From NCBI GenBank assembly GCA_002862745.1, contig PKDX01000043.1:1-57520 (forward strand): a DNA stretch of 57,520 nucleotides, written 5' to 3'. A program made the translations under genes and the position numbers. The stretch is from Bacteroidota bacterium. Lineage in GTDB: Bacteria > Bacteroidota > Bacteroidia > Chitinophagales > UBA8649. Below the pieces are notes generated by a model. That model did not search any database, had not been told where the DNA came from, and saw only the letters and a list, made by a program, of their open reading frames with translations. This document shows, one piece after another, positions 28,008-36,786 of the stretch (positions within the stretch are counted from its first letter, which is position 1; each line of letters starts with the position of its first letter).

Positions 28008-29900
28008 ATGCTCACAGTTAACTCTATATCAATGGAATTCGGGGGAGAGGCCCTTTTTGATAATCTGAGTTTCCAGATTTCTGCTGGGGAGCGTATTGGT
28101 CTCACGGGAAAAAATGGTGCGGGCAAGTCAACCCTGCTTAAAATCATTCTCGGAAGTTTTCGACCCACATCAGGGCAAATCGATACGCCAAAAGATTATA
28201 GAATTGGCTATCTCGCCCAAGATCTTGACGGGGTTTCTTCTCTCAGCGTCCTTGAAGAGACTAAAAAAGCACTCAAAGTAATCCAAGAGGTAGAGCAAGA
28301 GATTAATGACATCGTCCAGCGCTTAGAGACGACTGCAGATGTGAGCTCAGACGCGTACATGCGCATGTTGGATGATCTGAACGACAAGCAGATTCAGCTG
28401 GACTCTATGGGTGCTGATCACACAGAGGAGCGCATTGAAAGGGTCTTAAAGGGCTTGGGGTTTGAATCAAGTGATATGACAAAGCCGTTGAATACATTCA
28501 GCGGTGGATGGCAAATGAGGGTTGAGTTAGCGAAGGTTTTATTGGTGAACCCAGATATTGTATTGCTCGATGAGCCAACCAACCATCTTGATATAGAATC
28601 TATACTTTGGCTTGAAGGATATTTACAAGAGTTTGGGGGGAGTGCGATAATCATCTCTCACGACAGGGCATTTTTGGATGCGGTGACCAATCGGACGATT
28701 GAAATTGTCAATGGAAGTGCTCGTGATTACAAGTTTGCGTATTCAAAATACTTAGAAGAACGAGCCTCAGATGTCGAGCGGCAACGGGCGGCAAAGAAAA
28801 ATCAGGAACGGCAAATCAAACAAATGGAGCGAAATATTGAACGTTTTCGCGCTAAGGCCAATAAGGCAAAGTTTGCGCAAGGTTTGATTCGCAAGGTGGA
28901 TGCCATTGAGCGCCTAGAGGTGGATGATGATGCCATTGCCGCTATGAAGTTTCGTTTTCCTGATCCGCCTCGTTCGGGTAAAGTAGTGGTTAAAGCGGTA
29001 GACGTCGCAAAATCTTTTGGCTCAAATGAAGTGTTTCGCTCCGTTGATTTTGAGATTTTACGTGGTGAAAAAGTAGCCTTTGTTGGAAAGAATGGCATGG
29101 GTAAGACGACGTTAAGTAAGTGCATTGCGGATCAAATCGATTTTGAGGGAGATCTAAGTCTCGGAAGCAACCTTTCCCTTGGATTTTTTGCCCAACATCA
29201 GGCCGAGACCATTCCAGGTGATAAAACCGTCTTTGAAACAGTAGACGATAAAGCGACAGGTGATATGCGAACAAAAGTTCGAGGCTTACTAGGTGCTTTT
29301 CTTTTTCAAGGAGATGAGGTAAATAAAAAGGTTAAGGTGCTCAGTGGTGGAGAGCGATCACGCTTGGCATTAGCCTTATTAATGTTGGAGCCTCATAATC
29401 TTTTAATCCTTGATGAGCCAACCAATCACCTTGATATGCAGTCCAAGGCTATTTTAAAAGAGGCTATTCAGCACTTTACAGGTACTGTGATTATCGTTTC
29501 CCACGATAGAGATTTTCTCAATGGCTTAACAGAACGGGTTTTTGAGTTTAATCATCATACAGTAAAGGCCCACATCGGGGACATAAATGATTTTTTAGCG
29601 CTCAAGAAGGCCGAATCCATGCGCACATGGGAAAGGGTGGAGAAAAAATCTAAGCTTCTCGAAAGCAAGGAAAAGAAAGTCAATGATTATGCCTTGCGTA
29701 AATCCTTGGCTAAAACCGAGCGAAAGATTGAGAAGCTGGAGGCGGAAATCAATGAAATGAATCAAGCGCTTCAAGACCCAGAACAATACACCCAGTTACA
29801 AAGTGACGAAGCCTTTTTAACCCGGTACAATCAAAAAGTAAAGGACTTAGATAAACTCAATGAAGCCTGGGCGGAGTTAGCTGATCAAATCGATGAATAG
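28008..29900 (+). CDS. ABC-F family ATPase (Uup-like)
   Basis: Soluble protein of 630 residues with two ABC ATPase domains and no membrane segments. First Walker A GKNGAGKST at 34-42, signature FSGGWQMRVELAK and Walker B VLLDEPTNHLD; second Walker A GKNGMGKTT, signature LSGGERSRLAL and Walker B LILDEPTNHLD. Between them is a long charged linker (KKNQERQIKQMERNIERFRA), the ribosome E-site interaction arm of ABC-F factors. Residues about 535-628 form a C-terminal coiled coil as in Uup. Probable role is resolving stalled or structurally stressed ribosomes, or DNA branch handling as proposed for Uup. Antibiotic resistance is possible but not indicated. Ends 1 bp before the convergent small gene. 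Confidence 0.92.
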   Translation: MLTVNSISMEFGGEALFDNLSFQISAGERIGLTGKNGAGKSTLLKIILGSFRPTSGQIDTPKDYRIGYLAQDLDGVSSLSVLEETKKALKVIQEVEQEINDIVQRLETTADVSSDAYMRMLDDLNDKQIQLDSMGADHTEERIERVLKGLGFESSDMTKPLNTFSGGWQMRVELAKVLLVNPDIVLLDEPTNHLDIESILWLEGYLQEFGGSAIIISHDRAFLDAVTNRTIEIVNGSARDYKFAYSKYLEERASDVERQRAAKKNQERQIKQMERNIERFRAKANKAKFAQGLIRKVDAIERLEVDDDAIAAMKFRFPDPPRSGKVVVKAVDVAKSFGSNEVFRSVDFEILRGEKVAFVGKNGMGKTTLSKCIADQIDFEGDLSLGSNLSLGFFAQHQAETIPGDKTVFETVDDKATGDMRTKVRGLLGAFLFQGDEVNKKVKVLSGGERSRLALALLMLEPHNLLILDEPTNHLDMQSKAILKEAIQHFTGTVIIVSHDRDFLNGLTERVFEFNHHTVKAHIGDINDFLALKKAESMRTWERVEKKSKLLESKEKKVNDYALRKSLAKTERKIEKLEAEINEMNQALQDPEQYTQLQSDEAFLTRYNQKVKDLDKLNEAWAELADQIDE

Positions 29901-29901
29901 G

Positions 29902-30171
29902 TTAGACCATTTTGGTCAAGAGGTATCCGTCAACAACAGATGCAATACTTAAAATCTTGTTTTTGCTATCCTTATTGTACTTGTTGTAGTAATAGGTTGA
30001 AGGTTTTGTTTTAAGTTTTGTGGTATCCTTCCACTCTTTATGGGTAACAAGCAATCCTTCTCCTTTCTTGAGGTTTTCAATCTCTTTTCCAAAAAAAATT
30101 GCTTTTCTTCTACGGCCAACCTTACTTCCAAGCAAATCTTTGACTTCTTTTTGTGTTAATTTTTGAGGCAT
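29902..30171 (-). CDS. Small basic protein of unknown function (89 aa)
   Basis: I do not recognise this protein. It is 89 residues, rich in Lys/Arg (KVGRRRKAIFFGKEIENLKK), with no signal peptide or membrane segment, and ends in a more hydrophobic KILSIASVVDGYLLTKMV. The middle WKDTTKLKTKPSTYYYNKYNK looks like an extended basic surface. Nucleic-acid binding would fit but is inference. It lies 59 bp behind the PorE-like gene on the same strand, yet has its own -7-like box (TATCTTTT, 30210-30217) and a perfect inverted repeat upstream, so it may be separately regulated. The start ATG 30171 is preferred over the internal out-of-frame alternative. Confidence 0.6.
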   Translation of the reverse strand: MPQKLTQKEVKDLLGSKVGRRRKAIFFGKEIENLKKGEGLLVTHKEWKDTTKLKTKPSTYYYNKYNKDSKNKILSIASVVDGYLLTKMV

Positions 30172-30186
30172 AGCCGGATATCTTAA

Positions 30187-30209
30187 TGTGTTAACATAAA
30201 ATTAACACA
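30187..30209. promoter_or_regulatory. Perfect inverted repeat (operator candidate) upstream of the 89-aa gene
   Basis: TGTGTTAA, 7-nt spacer CATAAAA, TTAACACA: perfect 8-base arms. It lies immediately downstream of a minus-strand -7-like box (30210-30217) and 16 bp before ATG 30171, at about the predicted transcription start. It is not followed by a T-run, so an operator is more likely than a terminator. Confidence 0.5.
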
Positions 30210-30230
30210 AAAAGATAAAAATGGGCTACT

Positions 30231-32060
30231 CTATTTAGTCATACTTAGATTCAAGGCTTTGTTTAATACAAAGGGTCCGTTTTCCGTGAAGGTGACACTA
30301 AACTCAAAGGTCTTCTTTTGATAGCCCGTCTTTTCTACGACAAGGCGAATGTTATAGAGTTGGTCCAATGTGTATTGATCTAATGCAAATCGAAAGGATC
30401 CGTCTTTGTTTGAGAAAGTGGACTGCATGTCATTGTTATTAAGATTGGTCAAGGTGACTTTCACATCCTCCATAAATCGACGAGCTTCTCCATCCATCAT
30501 TCGACCAAAAAATGAAAGGCCTTCAAATTCGGGCAACATTAGATTCATAGTATAGTTTAACTGACGAGGATTCATGATAATTACATTATTCCCCTCATTG
30601 TATCCAGAGGCTCTAGCCTCTACTAGATATCGACCATTTTCTTGTAATTCAAAGCCATAACGCCCCTCTTCATCCGTCTTCGTTGTCATTAATACATTGA
30701 GGAAACTGTCTACAAGTTGAACATCTGAATTCGGAATTCCATTGCCTGCGGTATCCCGCACAATACCTGATATTATCTTAGAAAACTCAAAAGGGACTTC
30801 GACCTTGGCGTAGTAAATATCCTCTCTTTTTTTTGATGCTTGGCGGTTTGTAGTGAAATATCCATACTCAAGCATAGGATCTAATACCAAACCATAATCA
30901 TCTAATGGCGAGTTCACAGGGGCTCCAGGATTATCGATGATGTCATAAATTCCTAAAGATGACTTTCGCGCGATCAGTACATCAAGACCTCCTAAGCCAA
31001 AGTGCCCATCACTTGCAAATAAGAGCATATCGCCTCGCTGAGTCATGACAGGAAACACCTCATCAAAGGATGTATTGATGCGACTTCCCATATTTTCTGG
31101 TTTACTCCAACCTTCGGCTGTATAATCACTATAGTAGATGTCACTACCTCCTGATCCTCCCGGCATATTGCTTGAAAAGTATAGACGCTTACCATCAGCG
31201 GTTAGAAAAGGATGCGTGCAACTGAAGGTAGGGTCATTATGTGGAAAAGCTTCCCAGCTGTCCCACTCGCCATATTCGGATTTGTTGCCAATAAAGATGC
31301 CTAGTGGCATTTGCCCCTGAGCGTTGTATCCATTTTCCAATGTGCGACTTATGGCAGCCATAGATCCCTCTTTAGCGAAGGAAACGGGACCATCATGATA
31401 ATCGGTTTGGAAGCTTTCGTCCAATCGCGTGATGTTCTCAAGGTTTTTACCATCAATGGTTGCTTTGAAGACATCTAGAAATCCAAGACCTGTACTAGTA
31501 TTTTCTACTCTTTTGGGTTGCGCTTTGCGCCTGCTGGAAGCAAAAACCAATTCACCTCCACTCATAAACATCGGTCCGATATCGATTTGGTCATCCGAAA
31601 TAGAGGTTGGCGAGGCTGAAAAGATTCCTGTTTTACGGTCTGATAATTCGTCCATAAGGGAATCTAATTCAATGATGTCATTGGCGAGGCGATTATTACC
31701 GTATTGGTCAAGCAGTTGTTGGGCATACTCAACACTCTTACCATATTGCCGAGCCATGCGCGAATACACCATGGCTTTTAACAAGTCTGTTTGAGTCGCT
31801 TCGTCATCATAATTCTTGAGTATTCGATCATATATTCGAAAGGCTTTACTGGCTTTTCCACTTAATCGATAGGCTTCTCCAAGCATTCTCCAACCCTCAG
31901 CACTTGTAGGTTGATTCTTTTCTAGGCATAATACGGCCTTCTCATATTCCATCGCACGAAAAAACTCAGCACATTTGGAGTCTTGTGCATGGATATTAGT
32001 ATTTCCTAGAAAAAGAAGTACAAGGCTAAAGCTGAAAATCTTTACAACGGAATAATTCAT
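30231..32060 (-). CDS. PorE-like TPR/PD40-propeller/carboxypeptidase-regulatory protein lacking the OmpA domain
   Basis: Envelope protein of 609 residues. The start is ATG 32060, 20 nt after the PorP/SprF stop; the longer frame begins at TTG. A signal peptide ends at NIHAQ. Residues about 25-150 are TPR-like (ALC, GWRMLGEAYRLSGKASKAF). About 165-430 form a WD40/PD40-type propeller with repeats such as LTADGKRLYFSSNMPGG and MTQRGDMLLFASDG. Two carboxypeptidase-regulatory-like beta-sandwiches follow (ISGIVRDTAGNGIPNSDVQL; SFFGRMMDGEARRFMEDVKV). The T9SS protein PorE shares this order but ends in an OmpA peptidoglycan-binding domain, which is absent here. Third gene of the adhesin operon. Confidence 0.87.
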   Translation of the reverse strand: MNYSVVKIFSFSLVLLFLGNTNIHAQDSKCAEFFRAMEYEKAVLCLEKNQPTSAEGWRMLGEAYRLSGKASKAFRIYDRILKNYDDEATQTDLLKAMVYSRMARQYGKSVEYAQQLLDQYGNNRLANDIIELDSLMDELSDRKTGIFSASPTSISDDQIDIGPMFMSGGELVFASSRRKAQPKRVENTSTGLGFLDVFKATIDGKNLENITRLDESFQTDYHDGPVSFAKEGSMAAISRTLENGYNAQGQMPLGIFIGNKSEYGEWDSWEAFPHNDPTFSCTHPFLTADGKRLYFSSNMPGGSGGSDIYYSDYTAEGWSKPENMGSRINTSFDEVFPVMTQRGDMLLFASDGHFGLGGLDVLIARKSSLGIYDIIDNPGAPVNSPLDDYGLVLDPMLEYGYFTTNRQASKKREDIYYAKVEVPFEFSKIISGIVRDTAGNGIPNSDVQLVDSFLNVLMTTKTDEEGRYGFELQENGRYLVEARASGYNEGNNVIIMNPRQLNYTMNLMLPEFEGLSFFGRMMDGEARRFMEDVKVTLTNLNNNDMQSTFSNKDGSFRFALDQYTLDQLYNIRLVVEKTGYQKKTFEFSVTFTENGPFVLNKALNLSMTK

Positions 32061-32080
32061 TGTATGTATTGTTTTATTGA

Positions 32081-33025
32081 TCAAAAGTATCTTGGGGTTA
32101 CGGCAGGAATTCGATTTCTCTTAAACCAATCAAATCTCAGAAAGGCTTCATGCGACCCTCCATTATACGTGAATGATTGAAATCCATACGAATAGTCAAA
32201 GCTGTAACCCAGTTTAAGGCTTGGAAGAATATTCCATCCAATAAGTCCTCCCACAGCATCACCCGAACGCCATATTCCACCAACTTCAAACTTGTCTTTG
32301 ATGATCACATTCATCATAAGATGCATGGCAACAGGACTTCCGGATTCAACCTGTACCATCGCAGCCGGATTCAACTTGATGTTACTCAGGTCTCCCATAG
32401 GAATTACTCCTCCTGTTATCACATGGTAGGTCAAGCTTTCTTCGCGACTCGTTGCGTTGGTCCGGAGATTATTCTTTAGTAATCTGGGAGCGCTTAAGCC
32501 GAAATAAAATCCTTGAGAACTCAAGTAAAGTCCAGCCCCTACATTGGGTAAAAAGCGGCTGCTTTCATCTTCAGCAAAGGCAACATCTCCTGCCACTCCA
32601 TCAAGATCGGTTAAGTTGTTTTGGAAAATTCTTCCACCTCCTTTGATTCCTATAGAAAGTTTGAATTGATCGCCGAGTGGTTGACGGTAGGCAAGATCTA
32701 TGTAGGCTTGAGACGTATTGCTTGGGCCTATTTTGTCGTTCATTGCCGAAAACCCTACACCAAGTCGCTCACTAATTAAAGGGGTGTGCAGGGTAAGGGT
32801 TTGCGTCATAGGCGCTCCTTCTACACCCACCCATTGGCTGCGGTGGAGTACGGTAAGCGTTAATGCATCCCGACTACCAGCATAGGCAGGATTTACGTTT
32901 AAGGTGTTTTGCGTAAAATTGGTGTAGACTGGTTCCTGCTGTGCAGATGCTACAGAAAGGCCGAGCGTGCAAAACAATCCAAGGGCGATTCCTCGCCTGA
33001 TAAAATGTCTTTTATAGTGTATCAT
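32081..33025 (-). CDS. PorP/SprF-family outer-membrane protein (T9SS accessory)
   Basis: Outer-membrane beta-barrel of 314 residues needed for export or surface attachment of specific T9SS substrates with type B C-terminal domains. It has a signal peptide ending at SVASAQ. The family hallmark QEPVYTNFTQNTLNVNPAYAGS follows directly, then TVLHRSQWVGVEGAPMTQ and a strand-rich remainder ending FLRFDWF and an arginine-rich tail. It starts 3 bp after the adhesin stop, matching the SprB-SprF arrangement, so this barrel is presumably dedicated to the 1221-aa adhesin. Confidence 0.93.
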   Translation of the reverse strand: MIHYKRHFIRRGIALGLFCTLGLSVASAQQEPVYTNFTQNTLNVNPAYAGSRDALTLTVLHRSQWVGVEGAPMTQTLTLHTPLISERLGVGFSAMNDKIGPSNTSQAYIDLAYRQPLGDQFKLSIGIKGGGRIFQNNLTDLDGVAGDVAFAEDESSRFLPNVGAGLYLSSQGFYFGLSAPRLLKNNLRTNATSREESLTYHVITGGVIPMGDLSNIKLNPAAMVQVESGSPVAMHLMMNVIIKDKFEVGGIWRSGDAVGGLIGWNILPSLKLGYSFDYSYGFQSFTYNGGSHEAFLRFDWFKRNRIPAVTPRYF

Positions 33026-33028
33026 AAC

Positions 33029-36000
33029 TTATCGATTCAGATAAACATATCCTTTAAATAGTGTTTGGCTTCCCGGTCCAAAGGCTCCCACGCTGCCAAG
33101 ATCTATGAGGTAGAAATAGGTTCCTACAGGTAGATCCTCCCCGATGAGGCTAACTCCATTATTACTCTTTCCATCCCATCCATTGGCGTTCTTGTAAGGT
33201 TTTGCTTGATAGACGAGACTGCCCCAGCGGTTGTATACTTTTACTTCGGCCTCAAGGAAATTATCGATTCCTTGAATAAGCCAAGTGTCATTCGTGCCAT
33301 CACCATTCGGAGAGAATCCTTCAGGAATGCTAAAGGTGCAATCCTCTGTAGTAGTAATCTCAAGAGTAATGCTCGTTTGGAGATAACTACAAGGTTCAAG
33401 TGGATTGGTGCCGTCAACTACTTCTTCTGTGCCATCGATTACGCCGTCTCCATCCGTATCGGGATTGAAGGGATCCGTTCCAAGACTATCTTCCTGGTAG
33501 TTGGTGAGTCCATCATTATCACAATCAAATGTGCTATCCCCAACTTGACAGGTGACTTGTATAAGCACGGTATCCAAACTGCATGCGACGGGTAGGGTGT
33601 CGCCATTTACAACGAGGCCGGTATCACAGATTTCAAACACAAGGGTGTCTACACCAGTAAAGTTATTCTCTGGGATGTAGGTATAATTACCTGTAGAGTC
33701 AAAAGTGATTGTACCATGGTTTGGGCCACTTGTAGTTCCATTGGGATATACAAGTGTCGAGAGCTCAGGGTCGTATTCATTGCTATCGATTAGGTTGATG
33801 GATAGCGTATCACTCGATGCCATAAAGTAAAATGTATCGAAGACTACTGGTGGATCATTAACAGGAGTGATGGTAAAGAAGATCCAATTCGTATCGCAAT
33901 TCTGAGGTGGATTAGGAGTTCCATCATCACATAAAATGACCCCTATTGAGTCACTTCCATAATATTCTGCATTTGGGGTATAGGTATACTCCCCGTTCGT
34001 ATTGATCGAAAGCACACCGTGATTGGGAAGTGCAAAAACAGTCGAATAGATGACATTCCCATCAATATCAGTGTCTTCACTTCCTACGGCATTTCCAGAA
34101 TAGACTTGGTCTTCTTCTATAACAATGCTGTCATTGATAATCACAGGCGCATCATTGATTGGAATAACAGTGATGTATACCCAATTGGTATCACATAGCG
34201 TGGGAGGTGTTGGTGGTCCATCATCGCAGATGATCACAGAGAAACTATCTAATCCATAGTAGTCAGGACTTGGTATGTAGGTATAGCTTCCAGAAGAATC
34301 TGTGAGTATCAATTCACCATGGAGTGTAGAGTCAACAAATTCGGCGAGAACAAAGTTGCCATCTAAAGCAATATCATTGCCATCAACGTAGCTCGACGTA
34401 AGGGTATCATCTTCAAGAACAGATTCTGAATTGTCTACGATGACGGGCGTGTCTGTCACAGGAAAAACATTGATATACAGCCACATCGTATCACAAATCT
34501 CATTGAGGATTGGGAAGGCTCCAAGTTCTCCAAAGTCACATAAGAGTAAACTGAAAGAATCTACTCCATAAAAGTTTGGATCAGGATTATAACTGAATAC
34601 GGGGTTTCCATTGATATCCTGTGTTATAAATACCGCACCATTGTCCGTAGAATCGATTAACGTTGGGGATTGGAATCCCCCTTCGATGTCGGTGTCCGTG
34701 GAATCTAGTATGGGCATGTCAATTAGGAATGAATCTTCCTGAGCAATAAAAAACTTGTCATTGATTGTAGGGGTATCATTGATAGGCACAACTTCGATAA
34801 ACAAGGTGTCGTAGACGATTATTGCAGGTGGTGGATACCCTGCATCGGTAAACCCAATAACGATGGTGTCGTTGCCATAATAATGTGCAGGGGTTGAGTA
34901 GTCAAAGCTTCCATCTACAAAGAAGGTAAAGGTCGCATTTGGATTGGACTGGTAAATTGGATTGGAAGCAAAGTCAGGATAAAGAATAACAGGCGCCGTA
35001 TTTTGCTCTGCAAAAATATCTGCGCTATCATGTTCCAAGGATTCATCCCAGAAATCATCTGATAAGGTTACGTCTTCATTGACTGTATAATAATCATTGG
35101 TAATCGTCGGCGTATCGTTTACGGTATCAATATCGATATACAGCGTATCAAAGTAACACCAATTGCTACCTGGAACACCGGAAATGTTTAGGTCGCACAC
35201 TTCAAAGATGGCCGTATCTAAACCATATTGGTTTGGATACGGAGAAAAGAAATAACTTCCATTGGGAAGGGCAAACATATCACCTAAGGACGGACTATCT
35301 GCCACGGTGAATTGAACCACCGCCGTCGGATTAAATCCATAAAATTCTTCAATTACACCCGCCGTATCGGTATCCTCTAGAATAAAGATGGAGTCCAAGG
35401 TAATCGGATCAATGGTTACCATGTAAAACGTATCGGTGTAGTTGGTAATAGCAGGCATTGGGTCGCCATCATCGTCTGCTGTAAACACGGTAGAGTCTAC
35501 GCCGAGGTATCCACTATCTGGAGTGTAGGTTACTAATCCAGTGGAGTCCCAATAAATTACTTCCCCATGAATAGCTGAGTCTTGATAAGACGTCACAAAA
35601 AGATTTCCATCGTCATTATCGCCTTGAAGCGTATTACCATTCGTGGTGGAATCCAGAAGGCAAACCATAAACTCATTAGCCATTTGGGCTGTATCATTTA
35701 CTCCAATGATGGTGATAATAATAGTATCTGTTGTACAGAGTGAGTCGGGAAACCCTTCATCGCACACGCTGATTACAAAGGTGTCAAGACCATAGAGGTC
35801 GGTCAAGGGACTGTATTCAAAGTATCCATCTGCAGCCAGGGTGTCCAGCGTCCCTAAGTTTGGTAGATACAATAAGGTATCGATAAAGACGACGGGACTG
35901 TAGTTGATGGAATCGGCGTCATCATTAAAGAGGATCGTATCGGTAAAGGCAGAATCCTCTAATGTGGTAAAGGTGTTAAGCGTAACAACCGGAGCATCAC

Positions 36001-36694
36001 CGACGGGAAGCACGGTGATAAAGATAGTATCTGGCAGGCAGGTATTGTTTACTGTATCACAGACTTCTAAGATGGCTGTATCTGGCCCGTTATAGTTTGA
36101 GTCAAGGTGAATAGAGTAACTGCCTAAAGTGTTGTTACCAAAGGTAAGCGAACCCCCATTCATAGGGTTTTGTAAAATAGAGTTGATTTGTAGAATTCCG
36201 CCATTAAGTGCACTATCACCATTGTTCAAGAGGATACCAGCATAGGTTTCATCTTCATTAAAGGTGATGGTGTCGTTAACAAGGATTGGATTGGGACGAA
36301 CCTCCAAGAAAATGGACGCCACATTGGATATATTTCCACTCGTATCCTGAATGCTGTAATACGCCGTATCTAATCCATAAACTCCAGGATTAACCTCAAA
36401 TGTTAGGTTTCCTTGATTGTCAACCCAAAGTAAACCCAGGGAAGTAGTGAGCGAGTCTTGTTGCCCGGGACTAAGGGTATCAAGATCAATAGATGCTGAG
36501 TCAAGGTCGCCATCTACATCAAGATCATTGCTGATTAATGATATGAAGGCATCCACATTCTCTTGCGCAGAAACCGTGTCATCTACGGTAACGGGTGGAT
36601 TTTGTGCTTGCAGAGCCTGAGAAAAAAAGAGGCTAATGAATCCTGTACAAAGGATAAATCTTAGAAACGGTGTAGAGTTAAAAAATTTGTTCAC
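33029..36694 (-). CDS. Giant surface adhesin: ten Ig/cadherin-like repeats plus gliding-motility C-terminal domain
   Basis: T9SS-exported surface protein of 1221 residues, started at GTG 36694 because no ATG precedes the signal peptide (ending ALQAQ). About ten tandem domains of roughly 100 residues follow, joined by linkers such as PINDTPTIND, PVTDTPVIVD and PVNDPPVVFD. Most contain YYGLDSFSV and a paired-Cys CDDGxPxxPxxCDT. Next comes an acidic calcium-type segment (DCDNDGLTNYQEDSLGTDP) and then the TIGR04131/CHU_C type B sorting domain (IPEGFSPNGDGTNDTW, VYNRWGSLVY, GWDGKSNNG, PVGTYFYLI). Very acidic and Asp/Thr-rich. Likely a filamentous adhesin for surface or particle contact; ligand unknown. 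First gene of a three-gene operon with PorP/SprF and the PorE-like protein. Confidence 0.92.
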   Translation of the reverse strand: MNKFFNSTPFLRFILCTGFISLFFSQALQAQNPPVTVDDTVSAQENVDAFISLISNDLDVDGDLDSASIDLDTLSPGQQDSLTTSLGLLWVDNQGNLTFEVNPGVYGLDTAYYSIQDTSGNISNVASIFLEVRPNPILVNDTITFNEDETYAGILLNNGDSALNGGILQINSILQNPMNGGSLTFGNNTLGSYSIHLDSNYNGPDTAILEVCDTVNNTCLPDTIFITVLPVGDAPVVTLNTFTTLEDSAFTDTILFNDDADSINYSPVVFIDTLLYLPNLGTLDTLAADGYFEYSPLTDLYGLDTFVISVCDEGFPDSLCTTDTIIITIIGVNDTAQMANEFMVCLLDSTTNGNTLQGDNDDGNLFVTSYQDSAIHGEVIYWDSTGLVTYTPDSGYLGVDSTVFTADDDGDPMPAITNYTDTFYMVTIDPITLDSIFILEDTDTAGVIEEFYGFNPTAVVQFTVADSPSLGDMFALPNGSYFFSPYPNQYGLDTAIFEVCDLNISGVPGSNWCYFDTLYIDIDTVNDTPTITNDYYTVNEDVTLSDDFWDESLEHDSADIFAEQNTAPVILYPDFASNPIYQSNPNATFTFFVDGSFDYSTPAHYYGNDTIVIGFTDAGYPPPAIIVYDTLFIEVVPINDTPTINDKFFIAQEDSFLIDMPILDSTDTDIEGGFQSPTLIDSTDNGAVFITQDINGNPVFSYNPDPNFYGVDSFSLLLCDFGELGAFPILNEICDTMWLYINVFPVTDTPVIVDNSESVLEDDTLTSSYVDGNDIALDGNFVLAEFVDSTLHGELILTDSSGSYTYIPSPDYYGLDSFSVIICDDGPPTPPTLCDTNWVYITVIPINDAPVIINDSIVIEEDQVYSGNAVGSEDTDIDGNVIYSTVFALPNHGVLSINTNGEYTYTPNAEYYGSDSIGVILCDDGTPNPPQNCDTNWIFFTITPVNDPPVVFDTFYFMASSDTLSINLIDSNEYDPELSTLVYPNGTTSGPNHGTITFDSTGNYTYIPENNFTGVDTLVFEICDTGLVVNGDTLPVACSLDTVLIQVTCQVGDSTFDCDNDGLTNYQEDSLGTDPFNPDTDGDGVIDGTEEVVDGTNPLEPCSYLQTSITLEITTTEDCTFSIPEGFSPNGDGTNDTWLIQGIDNFLEAEVKVYNRWGSLVYQAKPYKNANGWDGKSNNGVSLIGEDLPVGTYFYLIDLGSVGAFGPGSQTLFKGYVYLNR

Positions 36695-36732
36695 AAGGCG
36701 TAAATTCAGGACGTTAAGATACGCAAAACAAG

Positions 36733-36770
36733 AAGGAGTTAACCTTTACGTAAAGTTGGTTCTACTCCTT
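36733..36770. promoter_or_regulatory. Nested dyad between adhesin operon and DoxX-acyltransferase gene
   Basis: Outer arms AAGGAGT (36733-36739) and ACTCCTT (36764-36770), then AACC (36741-36744) and GGTT (36758-36761), around a perfect 12-bp palindrome CTTTACGTAAAG (36744-36755). It lies in the 92-bp divergent intergenic space, upstream of a minus-strand TATCTTAA box near 36713-36720. Candidate operator or regulator-binding site; the bound protein is unknown. Confidence 0.5.
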
Positions 36771-36786
36771 AAAATGTTGACTGTCA

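Noticed and set aside
28802-29125. 107-codon open frame on minus opposite the ABC-F gene
   Set aside because: Covered by the ABC-F linker and second ATPase domain; no independent support.
27534-29900. YkgJ-like plus ABC-F gene as an antibiotic-resistance locus
   Set aside because: The ABC-F protein has the C-terminal coiled coil of housekeeping Uup-type factors and there is no leader peptide or attenuator typical of resistance ABC-F genes.
31429-31794. 121-codon open frame on plus, antisense to the PorE-like gene
   Set aside because: No recognisable protein features and fully covered by a gene with clear domains.
33206-33595. 129-codon open frame on plus, antisense to the adhesin
   Set aside because: It lies wholly inside the well-supported adhesin coding region, whose repeat composition leaves the opposite strand open by chance; no domain or start signal.
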